Made by a program: the position numbers and the translations under genes
Shown: in pieces, positions 7,821-17,453 of the stretch
Layout: the number at the start of each line of letters is the position of its first letter
Position numbering within the stretch: position 1 is the first letter of the stretch
DNA from: Bacteroidota bacterium
GTDB lineage: Bacteria; Bacteroidota; Bacteroidia; SXHM01
Length of the DNA stretch: 45,158 nucleotides
NCBI GenBank assembly: GCA_947478465.1
Contig: CANJWH010000021.1
Coordinates: 1 to 45,158, forward strand
Direction: 5' to 3'
The notes under the pieces: model-generated
Database searches by the model: none
What the model was told of the DNA's origin: nothing
The model's input: only the letters and a program-made list of their open reading frames with translations

Positions 7821-9293
7821 ATGATAATATCCCGTCATGCTGAATTTATTTCAGCATCTTATTATAAAAAGACCCTGAAACAAGTTCAGGGTGACGCTAA
7901 ACGTATTATTCTTTTCATTTTCCTAATTGCCAATTGTCAATTATCAATTGTCAATTTATCTTCCGCTCAGGAACCTCAGAAAAAGCCTCAGCCACTTACC
8001 CGCATTTTATTTGTATTTGATGGTTCGCAAAGCATGTTTGGTCAATGGCAAAGCGGAATGAAAATTGATATTGCAAAAAAACTGTTGGGTGAGTTGCTTG
8101 ACAGTTTACAAACTGTGCCAAATATTGAATTGGCGCTGCGTTGTTATGGGCACCAGAGCCAATATATATCAAGTTCACAGCGCGATTGTAAAGACACCAA
8201 ACTGGAAGTCCCTTTTTATAAAAACAATATTCCTGCAATAAAAAACAAGATTAATTCCATAACCCCAAAAGGAACAACACCAATTGCCTATTCACTGGAA
8301 CAAACCGGAAATGATTTTCCAAAATGTGATGATTGCCGAAATATCATTATCCTGATCACCGATGGCATAGAAGAATGCGATGGCGATCCTTGTGCAGTTT
8401 CTGCAGCCTTGCAGAAAAACGGAATTGTGTTAAAGCCATTTGTAATTGGTGTTGGCTTAGATGCCGACATTATGAAACAGTTTGATTGTGTTGGAAATTA
8501 CTACGATGCCAGCAACGAAAAAAGTTTCAAGAATATCCTGAATGTGGTAATATCACAAGCATTGAACAATACTACTGCACAGGTAAATTTACTTGACATT
8601 TACAGCAAGCCTACCGAAACCAACGTGAACATGACGTTCTATGATAGTTTTTCGGGCAAAATGAAATACAATTTCATTCACACTATTAATAACCGAGGCA
8701 ACCCTGACACCCTGATTATTGACCCACTGCCTACTTATAAAATTGTAGTTCACACTATTCCCGAAGTTGTAAAAGACAGCATAAAACTTACTCCGGGGAA
8801 ACACACCATCATCGCAATTGATGCACCACAAGGCGATTTAGAATTAAAAGTAAACGGCACAAGTGATTACAAAAATCTACAATGTATTATCCGCAAACAA
8901 GGCAAAATGCAGACACTGAATATTCAGGAATTTAATCAGAAAGAGAAATATATTATTGGCAAATATGATGTCGAAATTTTGTGTCTCCCACGAATGTATG
9001 TATACAATGTGGATATCTCGCAAAGCAAGACAACAACAGTTGCTATCCCACAACCGGGAAGAGCCAACATCCTTAAAAACACTGCCGGATACGGAGGTGT
9101 TTATCTTGAAGACAACAATAAACTTACCTTAGTATATAATCTGAAACCTGAAAACATTCAGGAAAATCTGGTATTGCAGCCCGGAAAATACCGTGCTGTC
9201 TTCCGTCCAAAAAACTCAAAAGAATCAGAATACACGCTTGAAAAATCATTTACCATACTTTCGGGAAGTTCGGAAGTTGTAAAACTTTACTAA
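7821..9293 (+). CDS. Secreted VWA-domain protein inserted between transketolase subunits
   Basis: A 490-residue protein. A von Willebrand factor A domain runs from about residue 60 to 235, with a MIDAS of the form DGSQS in FVFDGSQSMFGQW, a later Thr (KGTTPIAYSL) and Asp (LITDGIEECDGDPC). The rest is beta-rich with Ig-like strands and no other recognised domain. A hydrophobic segment ending NLSSAQ acts as signal peptide. The only ATG upstream of it is at 7821, inside a dispersed palindromic repeat, so residues 3 to about 26 (SRHAEFISAS...LKQVQGD) are translated repeat and part of the signal peptide (ANCQLSIVN) is a second repeat. Calcium or Mg-dependent adhesion is a family guess. The exact start is uncertain. 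Confidence 0.8.
   Translation: MIISRHAEFISASYYKKTLKQVQGDAKRIILFIFLIANCQLSIVNLSSAQEPQKKPQPLTRILFVFDGSQSMFGQWQSGMKIDIAKKLLGELLDSLQTVPNIELALRCYGHQSQYISSSQRDCKDTKLEVPFYKNNIPAIKNKINSITPKGTTPIAYSLEQTGNDFPKCDDCRNIIILITDGIEECDGDPCAVSAALQKNGIVLKPFVIGVGLDADIMKQFDCVGNYYDASNEKSFKNILNVVISQALNNTTAQVNLLDIYSKPTETNVNMTFYDSFSGKMKYNFIHTINNRGNPDTLIIDPLPTYKIVVHTIPEVVKDSIKLTPGKHTIIAIDAPQGDLELKVNGTSDYKNLQCIIRKQGKMQTLNIQEFNQKEKYIIGKYDVEILCLPRMYVYNVDISQSKTTTVAIPQPGRANILKNTAGYGGVYLEDNNKLTLVYNLKPENIQENLVLQPGKYRAVFRPKNSKESEYTLEKSFTILSGSSEVVKLY
7832..7896. repeat. Dispersed palindromic element (GTCATGCTGAA type) inside the VWA gene start
   Basis: A first hairpin uses TGCTGAA and TTCAGCA; a second uses ACCCTGAA and TTCAGGGT. 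The whole begins CGTCATGC and ends GGTGACG. The same family occurs at 19276 and 37558. Confidence 0.8.
7925..7955. repeat. Short tandem repeat of AATTGTCAATT units in the signal-peptide region
   Basis: Three to four overlapping copies of (A)ATTG(C/T)CAATT(A/G) encode IANCQLSIVN in the VWA protein signal peptide. The phase suggests repeat DNA captured as coding sequence. Confidence 0.55.
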
Positions 9294-9299
9294 AAAAAC

Positions 9300-10277
9300 A
9301 TGGAAACAACCTTACCTATGAGCATTGAAAAAGTATCGGAAGACAAAGACACACGCAGCGGATTTGGCGCAGGTTTGCATGAACTTGGAAAGAAAAACAA
9401 AAACGTAGTTGCGCTTTGTGCAGACCTTACCGGTTCACTAAAAATGGATGCCTTTAAAAAAGAATTTCCTGATCGTTTTTTCCAGGTAGGAATTGCAGAA
9501 GCCAACATGATTGGCATTGCTGCAGGCTTAACAATTGGCGGAAAAATCCCCTTCACCGGAACATTCGCAAACTTCTCCACAGGAAGAGTGTATGACCAAA
9601 TCAGGCAGTCTGTTGCTTACTCAGGTAAGAATGTAAAAATTTGCGCTTCACACGCAGGCTTAACGCTAGGTGAAGATGGTGCTACCCACCAGATATTAGA
9701 AGATATCGGAATGATGAAAATGCTTCCCGGAATGGCTGTGATAAATCCTTGCGATTTTAACCAGACAAAAGATGCAACAATTGCAATTGCAGATATTGAC
9801 AGTCCTGTATATCTGCGTTTCGGAAGGCCAAAAGTTCCAAATTTTACAGGAGGGAAATACCCTTTTGTATTTGGGAAAGCTTTAAAATTCTTTTACGGAA
9901 CTGATGTTACTATTTTTGCAACCGGACATTTGGTATGGAAAGCGCTGGAAGCAAAAAAGATATTAGACGAAAAAGGAATCAGCGCTGAAATAATAAATAT
10001 ACACACAATTAAACCTTTGGATGTGGAGGCTGTCATAGCATCAGTCAGGAAAACAAAAAGTGTGGTAACAGCAGAAGAACATCAGATGAACGGAGGGCTT
10101 GGCGATAGTATCGCTCAAGTTCTGGCGCAGCATTTTCCGGCTCCCATTGAAATGGTAGCTGTGAACGATAGTTTTGGCGAAAGCGGAACTCCGGAACAAT
10201 TGCTGAAAAAATACGGACTCGATACTCCAAATATTGTTGAGGCAGCCGAAAAGGTAATCTCAAGAAAGGGGAATTAG
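9300..10277 (+). CDS. Transketolase, C-terminal (pyrimidine-binding) subunit
   Basis: A 325-residue protein with the Pyr domain and C-terminal domain of transketolase. GIAEANMIGIAAGL holds the catalytic Glu that activates thiamine diphosphate. It is followed by PFTGTFANFSTGRVYDQIRQSVAY, then the substrate-binding HAGLTLGEDGATHQ and a transketolase C-domain (VTIFATGHLVWKALEAKKIL). It completes the enzyme started by the N-terminal subunit gene at 6966. The start 6 bases after the VWA stop suggests transcription from the same promoter. Confidence 0.95.
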   Translation: METTLPMSIEKVSEDKDTRSGFGAGLHELGKKNKNVVALCADLTGSLKMDAFKKEFPDRFFQVGIAEANMIGIAAGLTIGGKIPFTGTFANFSTGRVYDQIRQSVAYSGKNVKICASHAGLTLGEDGATHQILEDIGMMKMLPGMAVINPCDFNQTKDATIAIADIDSPVYLRFGRPKVPNFTGGKYPFVFGKALKFFYGTDVTIFATGHLVWKALEAKKILDEKGISAEIINIHTIKPLDVEAVIASVRKTKSVVTAEEHQMNGGLGDSIAQVLAQHFPAPIEMVAVNDSFGESGTPEQLLKKYGLDTPNIVEAAEKVISRKGN

Positions 10278-10343
10278 TCAGTGTTCATTTGTATGCAGTT
10301 CTGAGGCTGACACTTTTGTTTCCTTCATCATAAAACCCAACCG

Positions 10344-10889
10344 ATGGAAACCGCAGACAAAGAACTACTCGCACAGTTCCGTAACCCTGAAAGCCGCAAC
10401 AGCGCTTTCAATCAAATACTCAGCAAATACCAGAAACGACTTTACTGGCACATCCGCAAAATGGTTATTGACCATGATGATACGGATGATATTCTACAGA
10501 ATACCTTTATAAAAGCCTGGAAAAATCTGGAAGGTTTCCGGGAAGATGCTCAGCTTTATACCTGGCTGTATCGTATTGCCACCAATGAATGTCTGACTTT
10601 TCTTAAAAAGAAACAGAACAATAACACCATTTCCATCAATGAAGTGGAATATGGCCTGCATGAAAAAATTGACAGTGAGAAAAACTACACAGGAGAGGAA
10701 ATTCAACGCAAACTTCAAAAGGCAATTTTAACCCTTCCGGAAAAGCAGCGTTTGGTCTTTAATATGAAATATTTTGACGCCATGAAATATGAGGAAATGA
10801 GCGTGGTGCTTGAGACTTCTGTTGGTGCACTTAAGGCATCATATCATCACGCTGTAAAAAAAATTGAACATTTTATTACCAACGGTTAA
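10344..10889 (+). CDS. ECF-type RNA polymerase sigma factor
   Basis: A 181-residue sigma-70 family factor with only regions 2 and 4. Region 2 spans about residues 25-90 (DTDDILQNTFIKAWKNL, AQLYTWLYRIATNECL). Region 4 spans about 125-178 (LPEKQRLVFNMKYFDAMKYEEMS and an HTH through GALKASYHHAVKKIE). It heads a group with a membrane-anchored anti-sigma candidate and a Spy-like periplasmic protein, a common Bacteroidota arrangement for envelope-stress sensing. Target promoters cannot be inferred. Confidence 0.93.
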   Translation: METADKELLAQFRNPESRNSAFNQILSKYQKRLYWHIRKMVIDHDDTDDILQNTFIKAWKNLEGFREDAQLYTWLYRIATNECLTFLKKKQNNNTISINEVEYGLHEKIDSEKNYTGEEIQRKLQKAILTLPEKQRLVFNMKYFDAMKYEEMSVVLETSVGALKASYHHAVKKIEHFITNG

Positions 10890-10921
10890 ACCTTTTTAAA
10901 CTAAATCAATCATAGTAGCAA

Positions 10922-11410
10922 ATGAGTACGAAAAATAACGATATGGAATTTGATGATGGTAAGTTGGAGTATGAATCTCCGTTACTTAACAAACTCAAAC
11001 AATCTCCAATTGATTTCAAAGAACCGGAAGGTTATTTTGAAGAATTTAATCGCAAATTGAATGAACGGATAAAATATGAACAACCAACTATTTTACCTGT
11101 AAAAAAACAAGGAATTATCATAACCCTATTCCAACCACGTTATGCAATTGCGGCCGCACTGTTAGCAGCTATCTGTGTTATAGGATTTAAATTTATTAAA
11201 ACAGAAAAGCCTCTTACAAAAAATGAAATTGCAGAGGTAGTTGTAGCTGAAAAAATTCAAAATATGGATGAAGAAATGCTGATTGATGCAATAGATGTTG
11301 ACATGATAGACAATGAAGAAATTATGACAGAAGAGCAGATTTCTGATGATGCTATTATAGAATACCTGCTCGAAAATGATGTTGATATAAACCTTGTAAA
11401 CGAACTCTAA
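10922..11410 (+). CDS. Single-pass membrane protein, candidate anti-sigma factor
   Basis: A 162-residue acidic protein. It has a soluble N-terminal part of about 70 residues (SPIDFKEPEGYFEEFNRKLNERI, a phrase typical of proteins following ECF sigma genes in Bacteroidota), one transmembrane helix at about 74-95 (YAIAAALLAAICVIGF) and a very acidic C-terminal half. No zinc anti-sigma motif (HxxxCxxC) is present, so the anti-sigma role rests on position directly after the sigma gene and on topology. Confidence 0.65.
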   Translation: MSTKNNDMEFDDGKLEYESPLLNKLKQSPIDFKEPEGYFEEFNRKLNERIKYEQPTILPVKKQGIIITLFQPRYAIAAALLAAICVIGFKFIKTEKPLTKNEIAEVVVAEKIQNMDEEMLIDAIDVDMIDNEEIMTEEQISDDAIIEYLLENDVDINLVNEL

Positions 11411-11421
11411 ACAAAATAAAA

Positions 11422-11889
11422 ATGAATAACTCAGGATTAAAAAAAGGAATGCTCATGCTGTTTACTGCTATTGGCTTCTCAATGATTTCAATTGCTCAGC
11501 CCGGTGCAAAAATGGAACAGAAAAAAGAAAAAGTAGAAGCCATGAAAATCGGCTTCATTACCCAACAAATGAATCTTACACCTGAAGAAGCGCAGAAATT
11601 CTGGCCCGTTTATAATCAGATGAATAATGAAATTGAAAACCTTCATAAAGAACGTCAGTTATCGCGCGAAAATGTCAAAGACAACTTTGAAACCATGACT
11701 GATCCTGAGTTTGAGAAACTTATTAACGATGAAATAGCAAGCCGTCAAAAGGAATTTGATATTCAGAAAAAATATGTTGCGCAGTTTAAATCCGTAGTTC
11801 CAATAAAGAAAGTAGCGCAGTTTTACAGAGCTGAAGAACAGTTTAAACGCAAACTGTTAGAAAAAATTCAGGAGAAGAAACAAGAGTAA
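11422..11889 (+). CDS. Spy/CpxP-like periplasmic protein of an ECF sigma operon
   Basis: A 155-residue exported protein with an N-terminal signal (ending SIAQ). A helical region has the phrase NLTPEEAQKFWPVYNQMNNEI, similar to the LTxxQ-type repeats of Spy/CpxP-like chaperone or sensor proteins, and a Lys/Glu-rich helix runs to the end. It is last in the sigma/anti-sigma trio and probably reports envelope state. Its TAA is immediately followed by the stop codon of the convergent prfC gene with no gap. Confidence 0.7.
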   Translation: MNNSGLKKGMLMLFTAIGFSMISIAQPGAKMEQKKEKVEAMKIGFITQQMNLTPEEAQKFWPVYNQMNNEIENLHKERQLSRENVKDNFETMTDPEFEKLINDEIASRQKEFDIQKKYVAQFKSVVPIKKVAQFYRAEEQFKRKLLEKIQEKKQE

Positions 11890-13488
11890 TTATCTCTTAG
11901 CTCCAAAATTTCCTTCGCTTGTAAAATTAAATTCAATCTTAGGATATTGTTCTTTCGCCATTTGCAAACCCCAGGCTGAATCGGCAAGAAAGACAGGATT
12001 TCCATCTTTGTCCTCGCTGATATGATCGCCTTTGCGCTCCATAAAAAGAGCCAAAGCATTTTTATCATCACTGCTTATCCAGCAGGCTTTGTGGAGATTG
12101 ATTGGTTGATAACGACAGGATGCGCTATACTCATGCAACAAACGAAACTGGATAACCTCAAACTGCAGCGCTCCTACTGTTCCGATAATTTTTCTGCCGT
12201 TCCATTTACTGGTGAAGAGTTGGGCAACACCTTCGTCCATCAATTGCTCCAAGCCTTTAGCAAGTTGCTTGCTTTTCATCGGGTCTGAGTTCTCAACATA
12301 ACGAAAAAGCTCAGGAGAAAAACTGGGGATACCTTTAAAATGTAAAAGTTCTCCTTCAGTAAGTGTATCGCCAATTTTGAAATTGCCGCTATCTGGCAGA
12401 CCAACAATATCACCCGGAAATGCTTCGTCAATGATTTCTTTTTTATCAGCCATGAAAGATGTTGGTGATGAAAAACGCAGTTGTTTATTTAACCTGACGT
12501 GCAGATAGTTTTTACTGCGTTGAAATTTACCGGAACACACCCGTACAAAAGCTATGCGATTGCGATGGTTTGGATCCATATTGGCATGGATTTTAAAAAT
12601 AAATCCTGAAAATTTTTCTTCGTCAGGAGCCACAGACCGTTCTTCAGTTGTTCTACCAACAGGAGATGGTGCTATTTCAATAAAGCAGTCCAACAACTCG
12701 CGTACGCCAAAGTTATTGATGGCGCTGCCAAAGAAAACAGGCGAAATGTCTCCAGCTAAATAATCACTAACTTTAAATTCAGGATAAACACCTTCTACCA
12801 ATTCTGAATCTTCACGAAGTTTTGCTGCAGCCTTTTCCCCAATTTGATTTTCTAACTCAGCGCTATTGATATCAGTGATACGGATTGTTTCTTCATCTTT
12901 CTGTTTTCCATGCGGATTAAAAAGATTAAGAGTTTTTTCCCAGATGGTGTAAACACCTTTGAAATCCTGTCCCATTCCAATAGGCAAACTGAGCGGACGA
13001 ACTTTGATGAAGAGTTTTTTTTCAATATCGTCCATCAAATCAAATGGGTCAATCCCTTCACGGTCTAATTTGTTGATAAAAACGATGATGGGAGTTTTAC
13101 GCATTCTGCAAACTTCCACAAGTTTGATTGTTTGCGGCTCTACTCCTTTTGCGGCATCAATCACAACAATTACGCTGTCAACAGCAGTCAATGTGCGAAA
13201 CGTATCTTCCGCAAAATCCTGGTGACCTGGTGTATCAAGAATGTTTATTTTTTTGCCTTTGTAATCAAATGCCATTACCGAAGTAGCTACCGAGATTCCG
13301 CGCTGCTTCTCTATCTCCATCCAGTCGCTGGTGGCAGTCTTTTTTATTTTATTTGATTTTACGGCACCAGCAATCTGTATCGCACCTCCGAATAAAAGCA
13401 ACTTCTCTGTAAGTGTTGTTTTACCGGCATCAGGGTGACTGACAATTGCAAAGGTGCGCCTGCGTTGTATTTCTTCTTTAAAAGTCAT
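11890..13488 (-). CDS. prfC: Peptide chain release factor 3
   Basis: A 532-residue translational GTPase that recycles RF1/RF2 from the ribosome. G1 is [15 protein letters not shown] (residues about 17-31), switch I contains [13 protein letters not shown]3 is DTPGHQDF and G4 is NKLDREG. The later part ([28 protein letters not shown]) matches RF3 domain II rather than EF-G. The length is as expected. Its start codon overlaps the nusB stop by one base, so nusB and prfC form an operon. Confidence 0.97.
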   Translation of the reverse strand: MTFKEEIQRRRTFAIVSHPDAGKTTLTEKLLLFGGAIQIAGAVKSNKIKKTATSDWMEIEKQRGISVATSVMAFDYKGKKINILDTPGHQDFAEDTFRTLTAVDSVIVVIDAAKGVEPQTIKLVEVCRMRKTPIIVFINKLDREGIDPFDLMDDIEKKLFIKVRPLSLPIGMGQDFKGVYTIWEKTLNLFNPHGKQKDEETIRITDINSAELENQIGEKAAAKLREDSELVEGVYPEFKVSDYLAGDISPVFFGSAINNFGVRELLDCFIEIAPSPVGRTTEERSVAPDEEKFSGFIFKIHANMDPNHRNRIAFVRVCSGKFQRSKNYLHVRLNKQLRFSSPTSFMADKKEIIDEAFPGDIVGLPDSGNFKIGDTLTEGELLHFKGIPSFSPELFRYVENSDPMKSKQLAKGLEQLMDEGVAQLFTSKWNGRKIIGTVGALQFEVIQFRLLHEYSASCRYQPINLHKACWISSDDKNALALFMERKGDHISEDKDGNPVFLADSAWGLQMAKEQYPKIEFNFTSEGNFGAKR

Positions 13489-14432
13489 TACTCAATTAAT
13501 CCTCTTCCTGATTTCTGAATTTTATCTTCCCGTTTGAAGTCAATCAGTATTTTATCCAGAATACCGTTGATGAAGAGTTTGCTCTGCGGTGTACTGTAGT
13601 CTTTAGAAATTTCAATGTATTCGTTCATGCTTACTTTAGTGGGCACTGATGGAAAATTAAGGAATTCTGAAATGGCCATTTTCATTAACAATACATCCAT
13701 AAATGCTACCCTTTCCATTTCCCAGTTTTGAAGCTTAGGTGAAATAAGTGCATCGTATTCCTTTTCATGAATAATGGTTTTGTGAAAAAGGTCAAGCATA
13801 AATTTACGGTCGTCATCGTCTTTCAATAAAGGAAGCAAAGGTGTATTTTCATTTGCCTGTTCGTTAAGCAAACCAAGGGTTTTTACAACCATACTATTTA
13901 CAAATTCCAAATCATCAACCCAGTAAATACTTTTATCTTCAAACAATGAGTGCAGGCGCTCTTCAGTAGCAACATATTTCTTAAAAACGCTCTGAACAAA
14001 CTTTTGCTCATTAACATAAGTCTTCTCGTCATTGTTCATATATGCTGCAAACTCTTCACTATCTACAATGTTATTATAAATCTTTTTAATCAATTCCGGT
14101 TCATCACTCCATGAAAGTTTGCGCACTTCAGCTTCTCTGCGCAATGCATTATTATTAGAAAGTTTGGCAATTAAAGGATTATCAACAAATCTGGTATTAG
14201 GATTTAAATCCTCCGGATTTGGAATTCGTTTCTGCTTGCGCTCATCAATTCTGGCTTTGCCGAAATCAATCAATTCGGGAAGTAGCAGCAGTATGTAAAT
14301 ATAGAGATCATAAATCTTGTTGATGCCCTTCATTAACTCTTTTTCGCCTTTGGCGAGGTCGGTATTATCGCCTTGAAGGAATGCATAAATGGCTTGCATT
14401 ACCTTAATTCTCAGGTGTCGTCTGCTCAACAT
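13488..14432 (-). CDS. nusB: Transcription antitermination protein NusB, long Bacteroidota form
   Basis: A 314-residue protein, more than twice the length of E. coli NusB. The N-terminus has [22 protein letters not shown], like the RNA-binding start of NusB. The NusB core lies in the last 100 residues, with [17 protein letters not shown] and [22 protein letters not shown] followed by INGILDKI. The middle is a helical insertion usual for this phylum. NusB binds boxA RNA with S10 during rRNA transcription. Coupled to prfC by a one-base overlap. Confidence 0.93.
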   Translation of the reverse strand: MLSRRHLRIKVMQAIYAFLQGDNTDLAKGEKELMKGINKIYDLYIYILLLLPELIDFGKARIDERKQKRIPNPEDLNPNTRFVDNPLIAKLSNNNALRREAEVRKLSWSDEPELIKKIYNNIVDSEEFAAYMNNDEKTYVNEQKFVQSVFKKYVATEERLHSLFEDKSIYWVDDLEFVNSMVVKTLGLLNEQANENTPLLPLLKDDDDRKFMLDLFHKTIIHEKEYDALISPKLQNWEMERVAFMDVLLMKMAISEFLNFPSVPTKVSMNEYIEISKDYSTPQSKLFINGILDKILIDFKREDKIQKSGRGLIE

Positions 14433-14469
14433 GATTTAAAGAACGGTATAGGTTAGTTTTTTTATAGGG

Positions 14470-15558
14470 TTAATTAGCTTTCGCTTTATCAATTCTTTCC
14501 TGAGCAATATTCATTGCCGCTTGTGCGGTTGTAATATTTTGCTCTTTCGCGGTGTTTAATATATTTAATGTAGTATCGTAAATTTTGGCGGTTTCTTCCA
14601 TTGTTTTCTGCATGTTGTAGCCAGCTACTTCCGCATAAACGCTAATAATACCTCCGGCATTGATTAAAAAATCAGGAGCGTAAACAATCCCTTTGTCTTT
14701 TAACATTTGTCCGTGCAGTTTCTCATCAAGCAATTGGTTGTTGGCTGCGCCTGAAACGATTGAACAACGCAATTGTGGAATTGTTTCACTATTAAGTGTT
14801 GCACCTAAAGCGCAGGGGGCATAAATATCAACTTCTTCTCCATAGATATTTCCTGAAATAGCTATCGCATTATATTTAGAAACCATTTGTTTAACGCGTT
14901 CTTCATTTATATCGTTTACAAAAACAGTTGCATTTTCTTTTGTCAGGTAATCAATAAGAGTTTCACCAACATGGCCTGTCCCCTGAACCAATACCTTTTT
15001 TCCTGCAAGCGAATCATTCCCCCAAACAAACTTAGCACTTGCCTTCATGCCCATATACACTCCGTAAGCTGTAACTGGAGAGGGATTTCCATTGCCACCC
15101 ATTTCTTCAGGCAGGCCGGTAACGTAGTTTGTTTCCTGTTTAATGTAAACCATATCCTGAGTTTCCATACCCACATCTTCGGCTGTTATGTATTTGCCTC
15201 CAAGGGTTTGCACAAACTTCCCGAAACTGCGCATCAGAGCTTCATTCTTTTGTGTTTTAGCATCTCCTATGATTACAGCTTTTCCGCCACCAAGTTTTAA
15301 TCCGGTGATGGCTGCTTTAAAAGTCATTCCGCGCGAAAGGCGCAATACATCATTCAGCGCCTCTTCTTCAGTAGCGTACTTCCACATGCGAGTGCCGCCA
15401 AGTGCAGGACCAAGAACAGTATTATGTACAGCTATTATGGCTTTAAGTCCTGTTTTCTTATCATGACAAAAAAGAACCTGCTCGTGTTCCATCTCTGCCA
15501 TTTTTGATAATACACCTTGAGTGATAGAAGAAGAAACCGAACTTGTTTTAAATGACAT
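14470..15558 (-). CDS. Leucine/Glu/Phe/Val dehydrogenase family protein
   Basis: A 362-residue NAD-dependent amino-acid dehydrogenase. The substrate domain has LGPALGGTRMW and the catalytic-lysine region GLKLGGGKAVI; a later Asp lies in AEDVGM. The Rossmann domain has GTGHVGETL. PCALGATLNSETI is characteristic of the leucine dehydrogenase branch, which oxidatively deaminates branched-chain amino acids. Substrate choice among Leu, Val and Phe is inferred from similarity only. It is monocistronic, upstream of a 140-bp divergent gap. Confidence 0.92.
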   Translation of the reverse strand: MSFKTSSVSSSITQGVLSKMAEMEHEQVLFCHDKKTGLKAIIAVHNTVLGPALGGTRMWKYATEEEALNDVLRLSRGMTFKAAITGLKLGGGKAVIIGDAKTQKNEALMRSFGKFVQTLGGKYITAEDVGMETQDMVYIKQETNYVTGLPEEMGGNGNPSPVTAYGVYMGMKASAKFVWGNDSLAGKKVLVQGTGHVGETLIDYLTKENATVFVNDINEERVKQMVSKYNAIAISGNIYGEEVDIYAPCALGATLNSETIPQLRCSIVSGAANNQLLDEKLHGQMLKDKGIVYAPDFLINAGGIISVYAEVAGYNMQKTMEETAKIYDTTLNILNTAKEQNITTAQAAMNIAQERIDKAKAN

Positions 15559-15688
15559 GAATTAATTATTCTAATCGAGGGGCAAAAGTAGTAATTAGCT
15601 TATACCAAATCATAAAAAGTAAATAGGAAAATTACTACTTAATGATTTTATTGAAATTCTAATTTACATTGTATATTCGGGCTGAATT

Positions 15689-15696
15689 TAAATTTG
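15689..15696 (+). promoter_or_regulatory. -7 element TAAATTTG immediately before the arylsulfotransferase start
   Basis: It matches TAnnTTTG, and only 4 bases separate it from the TTG start at 15701, again implying a very short or absent leader. Confidence 0.5.
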
Positions 15697-15700
15697 CGAA

Positions 15701-17368
15701 TTGAAACATTTACTATTAATTATTTTATCGCTTACAAATACAGCACTTCTTTTTTCCCAACAAACGGTGGGCTTAATTCAGCAGGATACTGGCTCAACAG
15801 AGGGTTATATACTGTTTGCTCCCGCGCCCAGCAAAAACACTTATCTTATAGATAAATGTGGCAAATTAGTGCATAGCTGGACGGGGACCTATAATCCAGG
15901 TCTTGCTGTTTATTTACAACCTAACGGAGATTTATTAAGAACAGGAAATTTAAACAATCCCAATTTTATAGGAGGCGGACGCGGAGGAAATTTAGAGCGG
16001 TATGACTGGGATAATAACCTGCTTTGGACTTATACCATATCAAGTAATTTAGTCTTACAACATCATGATATATGTCCTTTACCAAACGGAAACATTTTAG
16101 CTATTGTTTGGGAGAAGAAAACAAGTGCTGCCGCAATTGCTGCAGGGCGTGACCCAAGTCTGGTTTCGGGTACACTTTGGAGTGAAAAGATAATTGAGAT
16201 ACAACCTATTGGAACTGATAGCGGCACTACTGTTTGGGAATGGAATTTATGGGATCACTTAATCCAAGAATTTGATGCAACAAAAAGTAACTATGGGGCA
16301 GTTGTAGATTTTCCTGAACTAATAAATTTTAATTATGCCACTTTAGGAACTCAGCAGGACTGGACACATATCAACTCCGTGGATTATAATCCTGAACTTG
16401 ACCAAATACTTTTAAGTGCGCATAATTTCAGTGAAATATGGATTATAGACCATAGTACTTCAACAAGCGAGGCCGCTTCACACAGCGGGGGCAACTCAGG
16501 CAAAGGTGGTGATCTGCTCTATCGCTGGGGAAATCCAGAAGCATATAACAGAGGAGCTTCAAACGATAGAATTTTCTATACCCAACATAATGCGCAATGG
16601 ATAAAACCTGGACTTCCGGGCGCAGGAAATGTACTTGTCTTTAATAATGGTTCATCCAGACCGGATGGTGATTATTCGGCTGTTGAAGAGTTTACTACAC
16701 CTGTTGATTTAAATGGAAACTACCCACTTGCAAATGGGCAACATTATCTTCCTCTCCATAGTTTATGGACCTATACTGCACCAACGCCTACCGACTTTTT
16801 TTCGCACAATGTTTCGGGGGCACAGAGGCTAGATAATGGCCAAACTGTAGTGTGTGAGGGGCAAAAGGGTAAGTTTTTTGAAATTGGTGCTAACGATAGC
16901 ATTGTATGGACTTATATAAATCCAGTGATATCAACAGGCCCTGTTAATCAGGGAACCGTATTAGCTTTAACTACCAATTCAGTTTTCCGCTGTTCGTTTT
17001 ATTCACCCGATTATTCAGCATTCACAGGCAGAACACTAAGTGCGGGCAACCCTGTAGAAAGCAATCCTTTGCCCTATACTTGTGATATAACAGTTGGAAC
17101 TAATGAAAACAATATTACAGAATCAGATATTGATGTATTTCCTAATCCATTTATTAATGAGTTTAACATTGTTTCAGAATATGAGTTACGCGAAGTAACC
17201 ATTCAATTAACTAATTCAATCGGACAATTAATAGCTCAAAAATCTTTGGCTTCAATTAAGGCAAGAAGCGCAATACGCTTCAGTTTTGAAAAAGATTTTC
17301 CTTCTGGCATTTACTATCTTTCTTTTGTTTCAGAAAATAGTGTAAGCAATAAAATTCTGATGAAATAA
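15701..17368 (+). CDS. Secreted aryl-sulfate sulfotransferase-like protein with T9SS sorting domain
   Basis: A 555-residue protein. It has a signal peptide (KHLLLIILSLTNTALLFSQ), an arylsulfotransferase (ASST) beta-propeller domain at about 25-455, and a C-terminal type A sorting domain (VFPNPFINEF, GIYYLSFVS, ending KILMK). ASST-like phrases include YDWDNNLLWTY, LQHHDICPLPNGNILAIVWE, WTHINSVDYNPELDQILLSAHN, LLYRWGNP and FYTQHNAQWI. Classical ASSTs move sulfate between phenols through a His; many Bacteroidota homologues are uncharacterised. The start codon is TTG; no ATG would keep the signal peptide. Confidence 0.85.
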   Translation: MKHLLLIILSLTNTALLFSQQTVGLIQQDTGSTEGYILFAPAPSKNTYLIDKCGKLVHSWTGTYNPGLAVYLQPNGDLLRTGNLNNPNFIGGGRGGNLERYDWDNNLLWTYTISSNLVLQHHDICPLPNGNILAIVWEKKTSAAAIAAGRDPSLVSGTLWSEKIIEIQPIGTDSGTTVWEWNLWDHLIQEFDATKSNYGAVVDFPELINFNYATLGTQQDWTHINSVDYNPELDQILLSAHNFSEIWIIDHSTSTSEAASHSGGNSGKGGDLLYRWGNPEAYNRGASNDRIFYTQHNAQWIKPGLPGAGNVLVFNNGSSRPDGDYSAVEEFTTPVDLNGNYPLANGQHYLPLHSLWTYTAPTPTDFFSHNVSGAQRLDNGQTVVCEGQKGKFFEIGANDSIVWTYINPVISTGPVNQGTVLALTTNSVFRCSFYSPDYSAFTGRTLSAGNPVESNPLPYTCDITVGTNENNITESDIDVFPNPFINEFNIVSEYELREVTIQLTNSIGQLIAQKSLASIKARSAIRFSFEKDFPSGIYYLSFVSENSVSNKILMK

Positions 17369-17427
17369 AACAGAATTTAGTTTCAATTGTTAAGGAATAT
17401 AAACACATCCTTAGTATAGAGAAGATG

Positions 17428-17435
17428 TATATTTG
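17428..17435 (+). promoter_or_regulatory. -7 element TATATTTG for the ABC exporter gene
   Basis: It matches TAnnTTTG and lies 18 bp before the TTG start. Confidence 0.45.
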
Positions 17436-17453
17436 CCTCCTTTCTAAAAATAA

